From: Burkholderiales bacterium RIFCSPLOWO2_12_FULL_61_40
GTDB lineage: Bacteria; Pseudomonadota; Gammaproteobacteria; Burkholderiales; Burkholderiaceae_C
Reading direction: 5' to 3'
Assembly: GCA_001770935.1 (NCBI GenBank)
Contig: MESI01000124.1
Span: forward strand, 41,205-105,204
DNA length: 64,000 bases
Below the pieces are notes generated by a model. It saw nothing but the letters and a program-made list of their open reading frames with translations. It was not told the origin of the DNA and searched no databases. The translations under genes and the position numbers were made by a program. Below are positions 17,994 to 26,715 of this stretch, piece after piece (the first letter of the stretch is position 1; every line of letters begins with the position of its first letter).

Positions 17994-18560
17994 ATGCTGT
18001 TTGGACACAAAGAGGACTTTGCCATTGAGGCGATGGTTGAGCCGGATTTGATTCCGCCGTCTTCTGTTTGGGGGCGTACGCGCATTTGGTGCGAGGGAAC
18101 ACCATTGGGCGACTACTCGAAGGAACACTGTGGACTTCCGTCCGAACATCTTGAAGAACTTTACAGGGATCTGCCAACCCTGTGGCACAAAGGCTTTGAA
18201 GGCATGAGTGACGCAGACATATTCCGCTATCTGGATGCCTCACTGTATGGCTACAGAGATGGGGGCGAAATTGACGACGACCGCAATTTAATGCAGAGCG
18301 TGCAAGATGGCCCCAAATTGGGCTCATTCATTTTCCTCACCAATTGGGAAGAGATGTTTGACCGAGAAGGCAAAGCTTTCATCCTGTGCCCTGATGGGAA
18401 AATGGTAAGAATCATTGTTCAGTCCTTGGACCAGTTGACTTATCGTTCACTAACCACCTCGGTTGTTGCCGTCCAAATGGCCTGCGAAAGCTTTTCAAGC
18501 TGGCTCAAAGAAGAGTCAGTGAGACTCAGCACGAATAACCGCGCACCCACTCATACATAG
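17994..18560 (+). CDS. Imm42-like immunity protein (orphan)
   Basis: A 188-residue acidic protein with no signal peptide. Its opening, MLFGHKEDFAIEAMVEPD..., then WGRTRIWCEGTPLGDYS and a leucine/acidic helix, resembles the polymorphic-toxin immunity family Imm42, which has a small glycine-aspartate motif and conserved tryptophans at comparable places. I recognise this by pattern, not by search. The ATG lies 4 bp after the RlaP stop and its ribosome site (GGGGG) overlaps that gene's end, so the two are translationally linked. No toxin gene is near. An orphan immunity gene beside RNA-repair enzymes would fit joint defence against ribosome- or tRNA-cleaving toxins. Confidence 0.5.
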   Translation: MLFGHKEDFAIEAMVEPDLIPPSSVWGRTRIWCEGTPLGDYSKEHCGLPSEHLEELYRDLPTLWHKGFEGMSDADIFRYLDASLYGYRDGGEIDDDRNLMQSVQDGPKLGSFIFLTNWEEMFDREGKAFILCPDGKMVRIIVQSLDQLTYRSLTTSVVAVQMACESFSSWLKEESVRLSTNNRAPTHT

Positions 18561-18936
18561 AACCGCCCCGCGATTGCATGCCTCCAGGGCGCCGCTTCCG
18601 TTGCCAATATGCATCACTTGTGCAATTGACGTTTGCCATACACCGTCCTTGCCCGTTAAAGTCCCCACTCGCAGTTTTCGCCGTGACGCATTGCAGCCGC
18701 GCAAATCCTGCACCCCCCCACCCTTCCATCCACCCACCAGGAGAACACCATGCAAAAAAACACGACCTCCCTGTGGGCTGGGTCAGCGGTGGCGGGGCTT
18801 TTCCAATAAGCCTCTCCCGCCTTTTCTAGCGCCCCATGGCGCGCCGCACAACGCTTGATGCGGTTGCGGCGTAGCGTTGGCGCGCGCGCGTCTGCCCCGG
18901 TCCGGTTTCAACGATTTTTGAATCTGGATTTTTCTT
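18561..18936 (+). other. 376-bp gap inside the RNA-repair cassette
   Basis: No full gene is seen. It holds a possible 19-codon frame (18750-18809) and, at 18833-18895, GC-rich inverted sequence around GCGCGCC. I looked for a sigma-54 site (TGGCAC, 4-5 bases, TTGC), as drives rtcB in some bacteria, and found none convincing. Confidence 0.5.
18750..18809 (+). CDS. Possible 19-residue leader or gene remnant
   Basis: ATG 18750 has a strong AGGAG six bases upstream and opens a frame of 19 codons (MQKNTTSLWAGSAVAGLFQ) ending TAA, about 130 bp before rtcB. It may be a leader peptide, the surviving start of a deleted gene, or chance. The good ribosome site is the only support. Confidence 0.25.
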   Translation: MQKNTTSLWAGSAVAGLFQ

Positions 18937-20085
18937 ATGGGCAATTTTGTCAAACACGTGTCGGACCGCGCCTGCGTGATCGCGTCTGACGCTACGTGGA
19001 TGGAAGATGCTGCCATTGCGCAGCTCGTCACCACATCGCAACTGGAGGGCATGCGGCGCGTCGCGGGCATGCCCGACTTGCACCCTGGGCGCGGCTATCC
19101 GGTAGGGGCCGCATTTTTTTCAACAGATATGTTTTACCCCGCCTTGGTGGGCAACGACATTGGCTGCGGCATGGCGCTGTGGCAAACCGACTTGCGCGTA
19201 AGCGCAGTCAAGCTCGACAAGCTGGAAAAGCGCGTGGGCAATATCGACGGGCCGATGGACGACTCAGATGCCGTGGCGCAAGCCATCGCCGATGCCGATG
19301 TGCAGCCCAGCGGCTTTGAGGCCTCGCTGGGCACCCTGGGCGGCGGCAACCACTTTGCCGAGTTTCAGCAGGTGGACACGGTGCACGCACCCGAAGCGCT
19401 GGTCGCACTGGGCATAGACAAGCAGCACCTGCTGCTCTTGGTGCACAGTGGCTCGCGCGGACTGGGAGAGCGCATCTTGCGCCAGCATGTGGACGCCTTT
19501 GGCCACCGTGGCTTGCAGGCGGGTACGCCAGAGGCCGCGGACTACCTGGCGCGGCACGATGCGGCCTTGCGCTTTGCGCGCTGCAACCGCCAGCTGGTGG
19601 CGCAGCGGCTGTTGGTCAACGTGCGGTCTGAGGGCCGCTGCGTGCTGGACGTGCACCACAACTTTGTGGCCAGCGCCAGCATCCACGGCCAGGCGGGCTG
19701 GCTGCACCGCAAGGGGGCCACGCCATCGGACCAGGGGCCGGTGCTGATCCCTGGCTCGCGCGGGGACTACAGCTACCTGGTACGTCCCACGCGCCTGTGC
19801 CACGACACGCTGCTGTCGCTTGCGCATGGTGCGGGACGCAAGTGGATTCGCTCGGCCTGCAAAGACCGCCTGTTCAAGCTGATGACGCCCACGCAGATGG
19901 GCCGCACCGCACTGGGCAGCCGCGTGATCTGCAACGACCGCCAACTCATCTACGAGGAGGCGCCGCAGGCCTACAAGGGCATAGCCAGCGTGGTGCAGGC
20001 GCTGGTGGGCGCCGGGCTGGTGGAGCTGCTGGCACGGACCAAGCCGGTGCTGACCTACAAAACCCGTGGGGAGTGCTGCGAATGA
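18937..20085 (+). CDS. rtcB: RtcB-family RNA ligase (RtcB2-like)
   Basis: A 382-residue GTP-dependent ligase joining 2',3'-cyclic-phosphate or 3'-phosphate ends to 5'-OH RNA. All metal and guanylylation motifs are visible: GNDIGCGM (72-79), GGGNHF (135-140), HSGSRG (170-175), HHN (240-242), HRKGAT (257-262), [12 protein letters not shown] and the guanylate-accepting His297 in SLAHGAGR. It is shorter than the housekeeping RtcB of about 408 residues. The stop overlaps the prfH start by 4 bp (ATGA), so the two are coupled. The pairing with PrfH marks it as the RtcB2 type that reseals 16S rRNA cut in the decoding centre. Confidence 0.93.
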   Translation: MGNFVKHVSDRACVIASDATWMEDAAIAQLVTTSQLEGMRRVAGMPDLHPGRGYPVGAAFFSTDMFYPALVGNDIGCGMALWQTDLRVSAVKLDKLEKRVGNIDGPMDDSDAVAQAIADADVQPSGFEASLGTLGGGNHFAEFQQVDTVHAPEALVALGIDKQHLLLLVHSGSRGLGERILRQHVDAFGHRGLQAGTPEAADYLARHDAALRFARCNRQLVAQRLLVNVRSEGRCVLDVHHNFVASASIHGQAGWLHRKGATPSDQGPVLIPGSRGDYSYLVRPTRLCHDTLLSLAHGAGRKWIRSACKDRLFKLMTPTQMGRTALGSRVICNDRQLIYEEAPQAYKGIASVVQALVGAGLVELLARTKPVLTYKTRGECCE

Positions 20086-20726
20086 TCTTGCTGCAACTCA
20101 CCGCCAATACGGGGCCAGAAGAATGCTGCCTGGCCGTGCGCAAGGCTTTGCAGGTCTTGCTGCGCGAATGCGCGGACGCGGGGGTGGCCACCGAGCCACT
20201 GGAGCAGGTGGCAGGAGACAGGCCGGGCAACCTGCGTTCGGTGCTGCTGGCGCTGGAAGGCGCTGCCGCTCCCACGGTGGCGCAGCGCTGGCGCGGCAGC
20301 GTGCAATGGAGCTGCCCCAGTCCCTACCGGCCAGGGCACAAGCGCAAAAACTGGTTCATCGGTGCGGAGGTGTTTGAACCCGACGCGCCGTGCACTACCG
20401 ACAAGCTGCAAGACCAAGACCTGCGCTTTGAAACCCTGCGCGCCAGCGGCCCCGGTGGCCAGCACGTCAACAAGACCGACTCTGCCGTGCGCGCCACGCA
20501 TGTGCCCACCGGCCTGAGCGTGAAGGTGCAATCCGAACGCAGCCAGCACGCCAACAAGCGCCTGGCCCGAGCCCTGCTGGCACACCAACTGGCAGGCATG
20601 GCGCAGGAGCGTGCCACCACCGCACGCACCGAACGCTGGTTACAGCATTACGGTGTGGAGCGGGGCCATGCGGCACGGGTGTTCAAGGGAGAAGGATTTG
20701 TCGAAGTGCGATGCCCGACCGCGTAA
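20082..20726 (+). CDS. prfH: Peptide chain release factor H (PrfH)
   Basis: A 214-residue class I release-factor relative with the GGQ loop ([22 protein letters not shown] at 125-127) and a C-terminal [13 protein letters not shown] stretch, but without the stop-codon-reading domains of RF1/RF2. PrfH frees nascent peptide from ribosomes whose 16S decoding centre has been cleaved, letting RtcB2 repair the RNA. ATG 20082 overlaps the rtcB stop in ATGA. The frame is intact, unlike the truncated copy in E. coli K-12. Confidence 0.93.
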   Translation: MILLQLTANTGPEECCLAVRKALQVLLRECADAGVATEPLEQVAGDRPGNLRSVLLALEGAAAPTVAQRWRGSVQWSCPSPYRPGHKRKNWFIGAEVFEPDAPCTTDKLQDQDLRFETLRASGPGGQHVNKTDSAVRATHVPTGLSVKVQSERSQHANKRLARALLAHQLAGMAQERATTARTERWLQHYGVERGHAARVFKGEGFVEVRCPTA

Positions 20727-20752
20727 ACAAGTAAGTGGGTGCAGAACTACCC

Positions 20753-20833
20753 GAACAGGCGCCGTTGGCCGAAGGCGGTCTGCCAGCGGACCCGGCGGCG
20801 TAGGTGAAGCGGGTGAATGCCCCGCTGGTGTGA
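20753..20833 (+). pseudogene. Remnant copy of the htpG 3' end
   Basis: These 81 bp align without gaps to the last 81 bp of htpG (16957-17037), with 9 mismatches by my count (89% identity). Translation gives [16 protein letters not shown], a TAG stop, then VKRVNAPLV and TGA, so it is not functional. As after htpG, a dispersed repeat and a GCCCCGC-stem terminator follow. The duplication brackets the RNA-repair cassette. Confidence 0.93.
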
Positions 20834-20862
20834 CTTTATCGATCAAACAAGGCTTTATGGCA

Positions 20863-20900
20863 CGTATTCATTGCGTGAGCAGCTACTAAAACAATAGCAA
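20863..20900 (+). repeat. Dispersed short repeat, copy 4
   Basis: TTGCGTGAGCAGCTACTAAA, then ACAATAGCAA. It stands in the same position relative to the htpG remnant as copy 3 does to htpG. Confidence 0.8.
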
Positions 20901-20913
20901 ATTCGCTACCTCC

Positions 20914-20950
20914 AAGCCCCGCAGCCGCCCCGGCTGGCGGGGCTTTTTTG
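20914..20950 (+). terminator. Rho-independent terminator after the cassette
   Basis: AAGCCCCGC and AGCC pair with GGCT and GCGGGGCTT around a short C-rich loop, followed by TTTTTT. It resembles the htpG terminator at 17119 and probably descends from the same sequence. It would end transcription of rtcB-prfH before oppA. Confidence 0.85.
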
Positions 20951-21128
20951 GTGTGCGCCCCTGCCCGCCCCGGTTCGTCCAGCCCTCCGCAAGTACAACT
21001 TGTCTATACCACATTCCACCACCCTTCCGTACCGGCACGGCCTAGGGGTTTAACCGCTGACAGCGGGGGGCGAAGCCCGCCTAGCATTACTTCTTTACAA
21101 ATTTCCTTGTCACAGGAGTAATTAACCC

Positions 21129-22742
21129 ATGCATCCCACCTTCACCCCACGCGCCCTGGCCGCCGCCCTGGCACTCGGTTTTGCCGGACTCGCCCAGGCC
21201 GCCACCATTCCCGCCGGCGTGCAATTGCACGACAAGCAGGAGCTGGTGCGCAACAACGGCTCGGAGCCCGAGACGCTGGACCCGGCGCTGGCCGAAGGTG
21301 TGCCGGCCAATAACATCATCCGCGACATGTTCGAAGGCCTGACCGCCGCCGACGGCTCGGGCGCCATCGTCCCCGGTGTGGCCGAGAGCTGGAAGCAAAC
21401 CACCCCCACCACCTGGGTATTCAAGCTGCGCCGCAACGCCAAGTGGTCCAACGGGGACATGGTCACCGCCGACGACTTTGTCTACGGCATGCGCCGTTTT
21501 GTGGACCCGGCCACCGCCTCCCAGTACGCCTCCACCTACGGCGTTTTCATCCAGAACGGCAAGGAGATTGTGGAGGGAAAGATGGCCCCGAGCGAACTGG
21601 GCGTGAAGGCCACCGACAAGTACACCCTGGAAATCAGGACCCCCTACCCGGTGAGCTTCATGCCCGACGTGGTGTCCAACCTGCAGCTCGGCCCGGTGCA
21701 CAAAGCCACCATCGAGAAACACGGCAAAGCCTGGACCAAACCCGGCAACATCGTCAGCAACGGCGCCTTCGCCCTGGCCGACTGGCAGGTCAACAGCAAA
21801 GTGGTGCTGGCCAAGAACGCCCAGTACTGGGATGCCAAGAACGTGCAACTCACCAGGTTCACCTACCTGCCCATCGAGGACGGCAATGCCGATGTGAAGC
21901 TGTTCGAGTCCGGCGAGAACGACTGGGTCTACCAGTTGCCCCCCGGCACCTACGAGAAATACAAGGCGCAATACCCCAAGGACATCCGCAACGCCCCCAT
22001 GCTGGGCCTGCGCTACTACTCCTACCAGAACGCCGAGCCCTTGCTCAAGGATGTGCGTGTGCGCAAGGCCTTGTCCATGGTGGTGGACCGCACCATCCTG
22101 TCTGAAAAAGTCACCGCCGACGGCCAGTTGCCCGCCTACGGCGTGATCGTCAATGGCACCAAGGGCGCCGATGTCACCGCCTACGAATGGGCCGCCTGGC
22201 CCATGGACAAACGCGTGGCCGAGGCCAGGAAGCTGCTGGCGCAGGCGGGCGTACAGCCCGGCGCCAAAGTCAAGTTTGCCTACAACACCAGCGACTACCA
22301 CAAGAAAATGGCCATCTTTGCGGCTTCGGAATTCAAAACCAAGCTGGGCATCGAGATGGAAATGGAGGCCATGGAGTTCAAGGTGCTGATCAAGAAGCGC
22401 AACGATGGCGAATACCAGATGGCCCGCAACGGCTGGGTGGCCGACTACAACGACGCCAGCACCTTCCTGACCCTGGTGCAGTGCGACTCCGACCAGAACA
22501 GCCACAAGAACTGCAACCGCAAGGCCGAAGCGCTGATCGACCAGGGTAACCAGAGCGCGGACCCGGCCAAACGCCAGGCCCTGCTCACCCAGGCCGCCAA
22601 GATGATCATGGACGACTACCCCATGCTGCCGCTGTTGCAGTACACCGTGCCGCGCCTGGTGAAGTCCTATGTGGGCGGCTACACCAGCACCAACAGCATG
22701 GACCGCTACCGCGGCAAGGACCTGTACATCATCAAGCACTGA
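21129..22742 (+). CDS. oppA: Oligopeptide ABC transporter substrate-binding protein
   Basis: A 537-residue periplasmic binding protein of family 5. The signal peptide ends at AQA near residue 25; next come RNNGSEPETLDPALAEG, NIIRDMFEGLTAADGSG, TWVFKLRRNAKWSNGD and NGWVADYNDASTF, all OppA hallmarks. CAGGAG precedes the ATG. It heads an oppABCDF operon. OppA captures peptides of a few residues in the periplasm and delivers them to the OppBC channel. Confidence 0.93.
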   Translation: MHPTFTPRALAAALALGFAGLAQAATIPAGVQLHDKQELVRNNGSEPETLDPALAEGVPANNIIRDMFEGLTAADGSGAIVPGVAESWKQTTPTTWVFKLRRNAKWSNGDMVTADDFVYGMRRFVDPATASQYASTYGVFIQNGKEIVEGKMAPSELGVKATDKYTLEIRTPYPVSFMPDVVSNLQLGPVHKATIEKHGKAWTKPGNIVSNGAFALADWQVNSKVVLAKNAQYWDAKNVQLTRFTYLPIEDGNADVKLFESGENDWVYQLPPGTYEKYKAQYPKDIRNAPMLGLRYYSYQNAEPLLKDVRVRKALSMVVDRTILSEKVTADGQLPAYGVIVNGTKGADVTAYEWAAWPMDKRVAEARKLLAQAGVQPGAKVKFAYNTSDYHKKMAIFAASEFKTKLGIEMEMEAMEFKVLIKKRNDGEYQMARNGWVADYNDASTFLTLVQCDSDQNSHKNCNRKAEALIDQGNQSADPAKRQALLTQAAKMIMDDYPMLPLLQYTVPRLVKSYVGGYTSTNSMDRYRGKDLYIIKH

Positions 22743-22749
22743 GCGCACC

Positions 22750-22825
22750 TTGGCACCCCATCTGAACCCCAGAGGTGCCAACCACGCTGATCCGTCAGCC
22801 ACCAGGCCCACCCGGCCCGGTGGCT
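22750..22825 (+). promoter_or_regulatory. Two hairpins between oppA and oppB
   Basis: TTGGCACC (22750-22757) pairs with GGTGCCAA (22774-22781), and AGCCACC (22797-22803) with GGTGGCT (22819-22825). Hairpins after the binding-protein gene often protect its mRNA or reduce downstream transcription, giving more binding protein than permease. That role is inferred. Confidence 0.55.
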
Positions 22826-22853
22826 ATTTGTGTGTTTTTCTGGAGAAACCACC

Positions 22854-23774
22854 ATGTGGTCTTATGCACTGCGCCGGGTGCTGGCAACCCTGCCCACCCT
22901 GCTGGCCGTGATTACCGTGTGCTACCTCTTGCTGCACCTCACGCCGGGCGGCCCTTTTGATGCGGAGCACCGGGTGTCGGCGGCGGTTCTGGCCAACCTG
23001 GAGGCCAAGTACCACCTCAACGAGCCGCTGTGGAAGCAGTACCTGCTGTACCTCAACAGCCTTTTGCACGGTGACCTGGGCGCCTCCTTTCGCTACGAAG
23101 ACTGGAGCGTGAACGAGTTGGTGGCCAATGCCCTGCCGATCTCGGCGGCCATTGGCGGTGGCTCGCTGCTGGTGTCCCTGGTGGTGGGCGTGGCCCTGGG
23201 CACCGTGGCCGCGCTGCGGCAAAACAGCGCTGTGGACTACGGGGTGATGCTGCTGGGCAGCATCGGCAGCGCCTTTCCCTCCTTTGTGATCGGGCCGGTG
23301 CTGATCCTGGTGTTTGCCATCTGGCTCAAGGTTGCCCCGGCGGGCGGCTGGAACGACTTTGCGCCACGCTACATGCTGCTGCCCATGGCGCTGCTGGTGT
23401 TCATCAACGTGGCCACCATTGGCCGGGTGATGCGCGCCAGCATGATCGAGGTGCTGCACAGCAACTACATCCGCACCGCCCGCGCCAAGGGGCTGCCCCT
23501 GCGCACCGTGGTCCTGCGCCACGCCATGAAACCGGCCTTGCTGCCGGTGGTGTCCCTGGTCGGGCCGCTGGCGATTTCGGTGATCACCGCGGCGGTGGTG
23601 ACCGAATCGGTGTTCTCCATCCCCGGCCTGGGCAAGCTGATCGTCAATGGCGCCAGCAACCGCGACTACACGCTGGTGCTGGGCCTGGTGGTGCTGGTTA
23701 CCGTGCTGGCCGTCACCTTCAACCTGCTGGTGGACCTGGCCTACGCACTGCTCGATCCCAAAATCCGTTATTGA
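22854..23774 (+). CDS. oppB: Oligopeptide ABC transporter permease
   Basis: A 306-residue inner-membrane permease with six hydrophobic segments and the family traits: N-terminal YALRRVLATLPTLLAVITVCYLLL, the EAA loop YIRTARAKGLPLRTVVLRHAMKPALLPV, and the end GLVVLVTVLAVTFNLLVDLAYALLDPKIRY. ATG 22854 is preceded by TGGAGAAACC; an upstream in-frame start adds eight residues with no support. Confidence 0.95.
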   Translation: MWSYALRRVLATLPTLLAVITVCYLLLHLTPGGPFDAEHRVSAAVLANLEAKYHLNEPLWKQYLLYLNSLLHGDLGASFRYEDWSVNELVANALPISAAIGGGSLLVSLVVGVALGTVAALRQNSAVDYGVMLLGSIGSAFPSFVIGPVLILVFAIWLKVAPAGGWNDFAPRYMLLPMALLVFINVATIGRVMRASMIEVLHSNYIRTARAKGLPLRTVVLRHAMKPALLPVVSLVGPLAISVITAAVVTESVFSIPGLGKLIVNGASNRDYTLVLGLVVLVTVLAVTFNLLVDLAYALLDPKIRY

Positions 23775-23787
23775 AACCCCAAGCGCC

Positions 23788-24702
23788 ATGATCCTGAACA
23801 ACAAAAACGACGCCCTGGTCGCCACACTGGGACAGGCCCTGGAGCCCGCCCTGCCCGGGCGCAGCCCCTGGACGGCCGCCCGCCAGCGCTTTCTGCGCAA
23901 CAAGGCCGCCGTGCTGAGCCTGGCCCTGCTGTGCGGCATCACGCTGGCCTGCATCGTCGGCCCCTGGCTGCTGCCCCACGCCTTTGACGCCGCCGACTGG
24001 GACGCCATGAGCCAGGCCCCCACCTGGAAAAACCTGCACTGGTTTGGCACCGACGAGTCGGGGCGCGACCTGCTGGTGCGCAGCCTCATCGGCGGGCGCA
24101 TCTCGCTCATGGTGGGCCTGCTGGCCACGCTGGCCTCGGTCAGCCTGGGTATTGCCTGGGGCGCCACCGCCGGCTTCATGGGCGGCAAGGTGGACGCGGT
24201 GATGATGCGGGTGGTGGACATGATGTATGCCGTGCCCTACCTGCTGATCGCCATTTTGATGGTGACCCTGCTGGGCCGCGCCTTCTACCTGGTGGTGATC
24301 ACCATCACCGTGTTTTCCTGGATGGACATGGCCCGCGTGGTGCGCGGACAAACCCTGTCCCTGCGCTCGCGCGAGTTTGTGGAGGCGGCCCGCGCCATCG
24401 GCGTACCCACGCGGCGCATCATCTTTCAGCACATCGTGCCCAATCTGATGGGCATCGTGGTGATCTACACCACGGTCACCGTGCCCGGGGTGATCCTGAC
24501 CGAATCGGTGCTGTCCTTCTTGGGCCTGGGCATCCAGGAACCCATGACCAGTTGGGGCGTGCTGATCCACGACGGCACCACGGTCATGGAAATCTCACCC
24601 TGGATGCTGCTGTTCCCCTCGGCCCTGCTGTCGGTCACGCTCTACTGTTTCAACTACATCGGGGACGGCCTGCGCGATGCGCTCGACCCCAAGGACCGCT
24701 AA
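23788..24702 (+). CDS. oppC: Oligopeptide ABC transporter permease
   Basis: A 304-residue permease, partner of OppB, with an extended cytosolic N-terminus and six membrane helices. The HWFGTDESGRDLLVRSLIGGRISL motif and the EAA loop FVEAARAIGVPTRRIIFQHIVPNLMG are typical of OppC/DppC. It starts 13 bp after oppB, with a weak ribosome site (CCCCAAGCG), and probably depends on coupling. Confidence 0.95.
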   Translation: MILNNKNDALVATLGQALEPALPGRSPWTAARQRFLRNKAAVLSLALLCGITLACIVGPWLLPHAFDAADWDAMSQAPTWKNLHWFGTDESGRDLLVRSLIGGRISLMVGLLATLASVSLGIAWGATAGFMGGKVDAVMMRVVDMMYAVPYLLIAILMVTLLGRAFYLVVITITVFSWMDMARVVRGQTLSLRSREFVEAARAIGVPTRRIIFQHIVPNLMGIVVIYTTVTVPGVILTESVLSFLGLGIQEPMTSWGVLIHDGTTVMEISPWMLLFPSALLSVTLYCFNYIGDGLRDALDPKDR

Positions 24703-24712
24703 GGAGCACGGC

Positions 24713-25717
24713 ATGCGAGTACTCGAAGTCAAGCAACTGGGCGTGCAGTTTTCCACGCAAGACGGCACGGTGTACGCCGTCAACGGCCTGAGTTTTGCGC
24801 TGGACCGGGGGCAGACGCTGGGCATCGTGGGCGAAAGCGGATCGGGCAAAAGCCAGAGCGTGCTGGCCATGATGGGCCTGTTGGCCCGCAACGGCCGCGC
24901 CAGCGGCGAAGTGCTGTTCCACGGCGACAACCTGCTGGGCATGCCGCCCGCGCAGCTCAACCAGATCCGCGGCAACCGCATGGCCATGATTTTTCAGGAC
25001 CCCATGACCTCGCTCAACCCCTACCTCACGGTGGAGCGGCAAATGACCGAGGTGCTGCAGTTCCACAAGGGCCAGGACCGCGCCACGGCCCGGCTGCGCT
25101 CGGTGCAAATGCTCGATGCCGTGAAGATTCCCGAGGCGGCGCGGCGCATCGGCATGTACCCGCACGAGTTTTCAGGCGGCATGCGCCAGCGCGTCATGAT
25201 CGCCATGGCGCTGCTGTGTGAACCCGAGGTGCTGGTGGCCGACGAGCCCACCACCGCGCTGGACGTGACGGTGCAGGCCCAAATCCTCACGCTCCTGCGC
25301 GAGCTGCAGCGCGACTTTGGCACCGCCATTGTCATGATCACCCACGACCTGGGCGTGGTGGCCGGCCTGTGCGACCAGGTCATGGTGCTGTACGGCGGGC
25401 GGGTGATGGAGCAAGGGCCTGCCCGGCATATTTTCCACACACCCTCGCACCCCTACACCCAGGGCCTGCTGCGCGCCGTGCCCCGCATGGACCGCGACGA
25501 CGCCTGCCTGCTGGCCATTCCCGGCACACCGCCCAACATGGCACGCCCGCCCCAGGGCTGCCCGTTCCACGAGCGCTGCGCCCACGCCAGCGCACGCTGC
25601 GCCAGCACCCTGCCTGCGCTACTCCCGGTGGGCGGCGGCGCACAGGCCCTGCGCGCCTGCCACCGCGACCCGGCGGCGGCGCCGCCAGCCCCACACCAGG
25701 AGATGGCCCATGTCTGA
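24713..25717 (+). CDS. oppD: Oligopeptide ABC transporter ATPase
   Basis: A 334-residue ATPase with Walker A GESGSGKS, signature FSGGMRQR, Walker B VLVADEPTTALD, and the Opp/Dpp C-terminal extension with three cysteines around GCPFHERCAHASARC, a region that can bind an iron-sulfur cluster in relatives. AAGGAG precedes ATG 24713. The 3' end overlaps oppF by 8 bp. Confidence 0.95.
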   Translation: MRVLEVKQLGVQFSTQDGTVYAVNGLSFALDRGQTLGIVGESGSGKSQSVLAMMGLLARNGRASGEVLFHGDNLLGMPPAQLNQIRGNRMAMIFQDPMTSLNPYLTVERQMTEVLQFHKGQDRATARLRSVQMLDAVKIPEAARRIGMYPHEFSGGMRQRVMIAMALLCEPEVLVADEPTTALDVTVQAQILTLLRELQRDFGTAIVMITHDLGVVAGLCDQVMVLYGGRVMEQGPARHIFHTPSHPYTQGLLRAVPRMDRDDACLLAIPGTPPNMARPPQGCPFHERCAHASARCASTLPALLPVGGGAQALRACHRDPAAAPPAPHQEMAHV

Positions 25718-26699
25718 AGCACGCCAAGCCCTTTTGTCGGTGCGTGACCTGCAGGTGCACTTTGCCATCCAGGGCGACAAAGCCTGGCCCTGGACCCCCA
25801 AGCACACGCTCAAGGCCGTCAACGGCATCTCCTTTGACCTCTACCCCGGTGAAACCCTGGGCATCGTGGGGGAGTCGGGCTGCGGCAAGTCCACCTTGGC
25901 CCGCGCCCTGCTCCACCTCAACCCGGCCACCTCGGGCAGCCTGCGGTGGAAGGGGCAGGAAATGTCCAGCGCGTCCGACGCAGCCTGGATGGCCGTGCGT
26001 AAGGACATCCAGATGGTGTTCCAGGACCCCCTGGCCAGCCTGAACCCCCGCATGACGGTGGCGCAAATTATTGGCGAACCGCTGCGCACCCACCACCCGG
26101 AGTTGTCCGCGGCCGATGTGATGCGCAAGGTGCGCGCCATCATGCAGCGCGTGGGCCTGAGCGCACACCAGATCAACCGCTACCCGCACGAATTCTCAGG
26201 CGGCCAGTGCCAGCGCATCGGCATTGCGCGGGCGCTGATTCTGGAGCCCCGGCTCATCGTCTGCGACGAACCGGTGTCGGCGCTGGACGTGTCCATCCAG
26301 GCCCAGATCGTCAACCTGCTCCAGGAACTGCAACAGGAACTGGGCCTGGCCTTGATCTTCATCGCCCACGACCTGGCCGTGGTGCGCCACATCAGCCACC
26401 GTGTGATGGTCATGTACCTGGGCCGCGCCATGGAACTGGCGCACAAGACCGCCCTGTACACCGACCCGCGCCACCCCTACACCCAGGCCCTGCTCTCGGC
26501 CATTCCCATCCCCGACCCCGACCTGGAGCGCAACAAGGTGGTGCAACTGCTGCAAGGCGAGCTGCCCTCCCCCCTGAACCCGCCCTCGGGCTGCGTCTTT
26601 CGCACCCGCTGCCCCAAGGCGCAGGCCGTGTGTGCGCAACAGGTACCGGTTTTGCGCGCGTCCGGGGGTGGTAGCTTGTCGGCATGTGGACTGGCCTGA
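25710..26699 (+). CDS. oppF: Oligopeptide ABC transporter ATPase
   Basis: A 329-residue ATPase with Walker A GESGCGKS, signature FSGGQCQR, Walker B LIVCDEPVSALD and the family extension (GCVFRTRCPKAQAVCAQQVP). It overlaps oppD by 8 bp with an AGGAG site inside the oppD end. Together with OppD it powers the importer. It is the last gene of the operon; a convergent gene follows 16 bp later. Confidence 0.95.
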   Translation: MSEARQALLSVRDLQVHFAIQGDKAWPWTPKHTLKAVNGISFDLYPGETLGIVGESGCGKSTLARALLHLNPATSGSLRWKGQEMSSASDAAWMAVRKDIQMVFQDPLASLNPRMTVAQIIGEPLRTHHPELSAADVMRKVRAIMQRVGLSAHQINRYPHEFSGGQCQRIGIARALILEPRLIVCDEPVSALDVSIQAQIVNLLQELQQELGLALIFIAHDLAVVRHISHRVMVMYLGRAMELAHKTALYTDPRHPYTQALLSAIPIPDPDLERNKVVQLLQGELPSPLNPPSGCVFRTRCPKAQAVCAQQVPVLRASGGGSLSACGLA

Positions 26700-26715
26700 G
26701 GGGGCCGCCAGAACC

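Noticed and set aside
18830..18900. Sigma-54 promoter for rtcB as found for rtcBA in some bacteria
   Set aside because: TGGCGCGC sequences occur, but none has a properly spaced TTGC element.
21087..22811. A 574-codon open frame on the minus strand opposite oppA
   Set aside because: It is an antisense shadow of a well-supported binding-protein gene in GC-rich DNA; its translation is low-complexity and has no family pattern.
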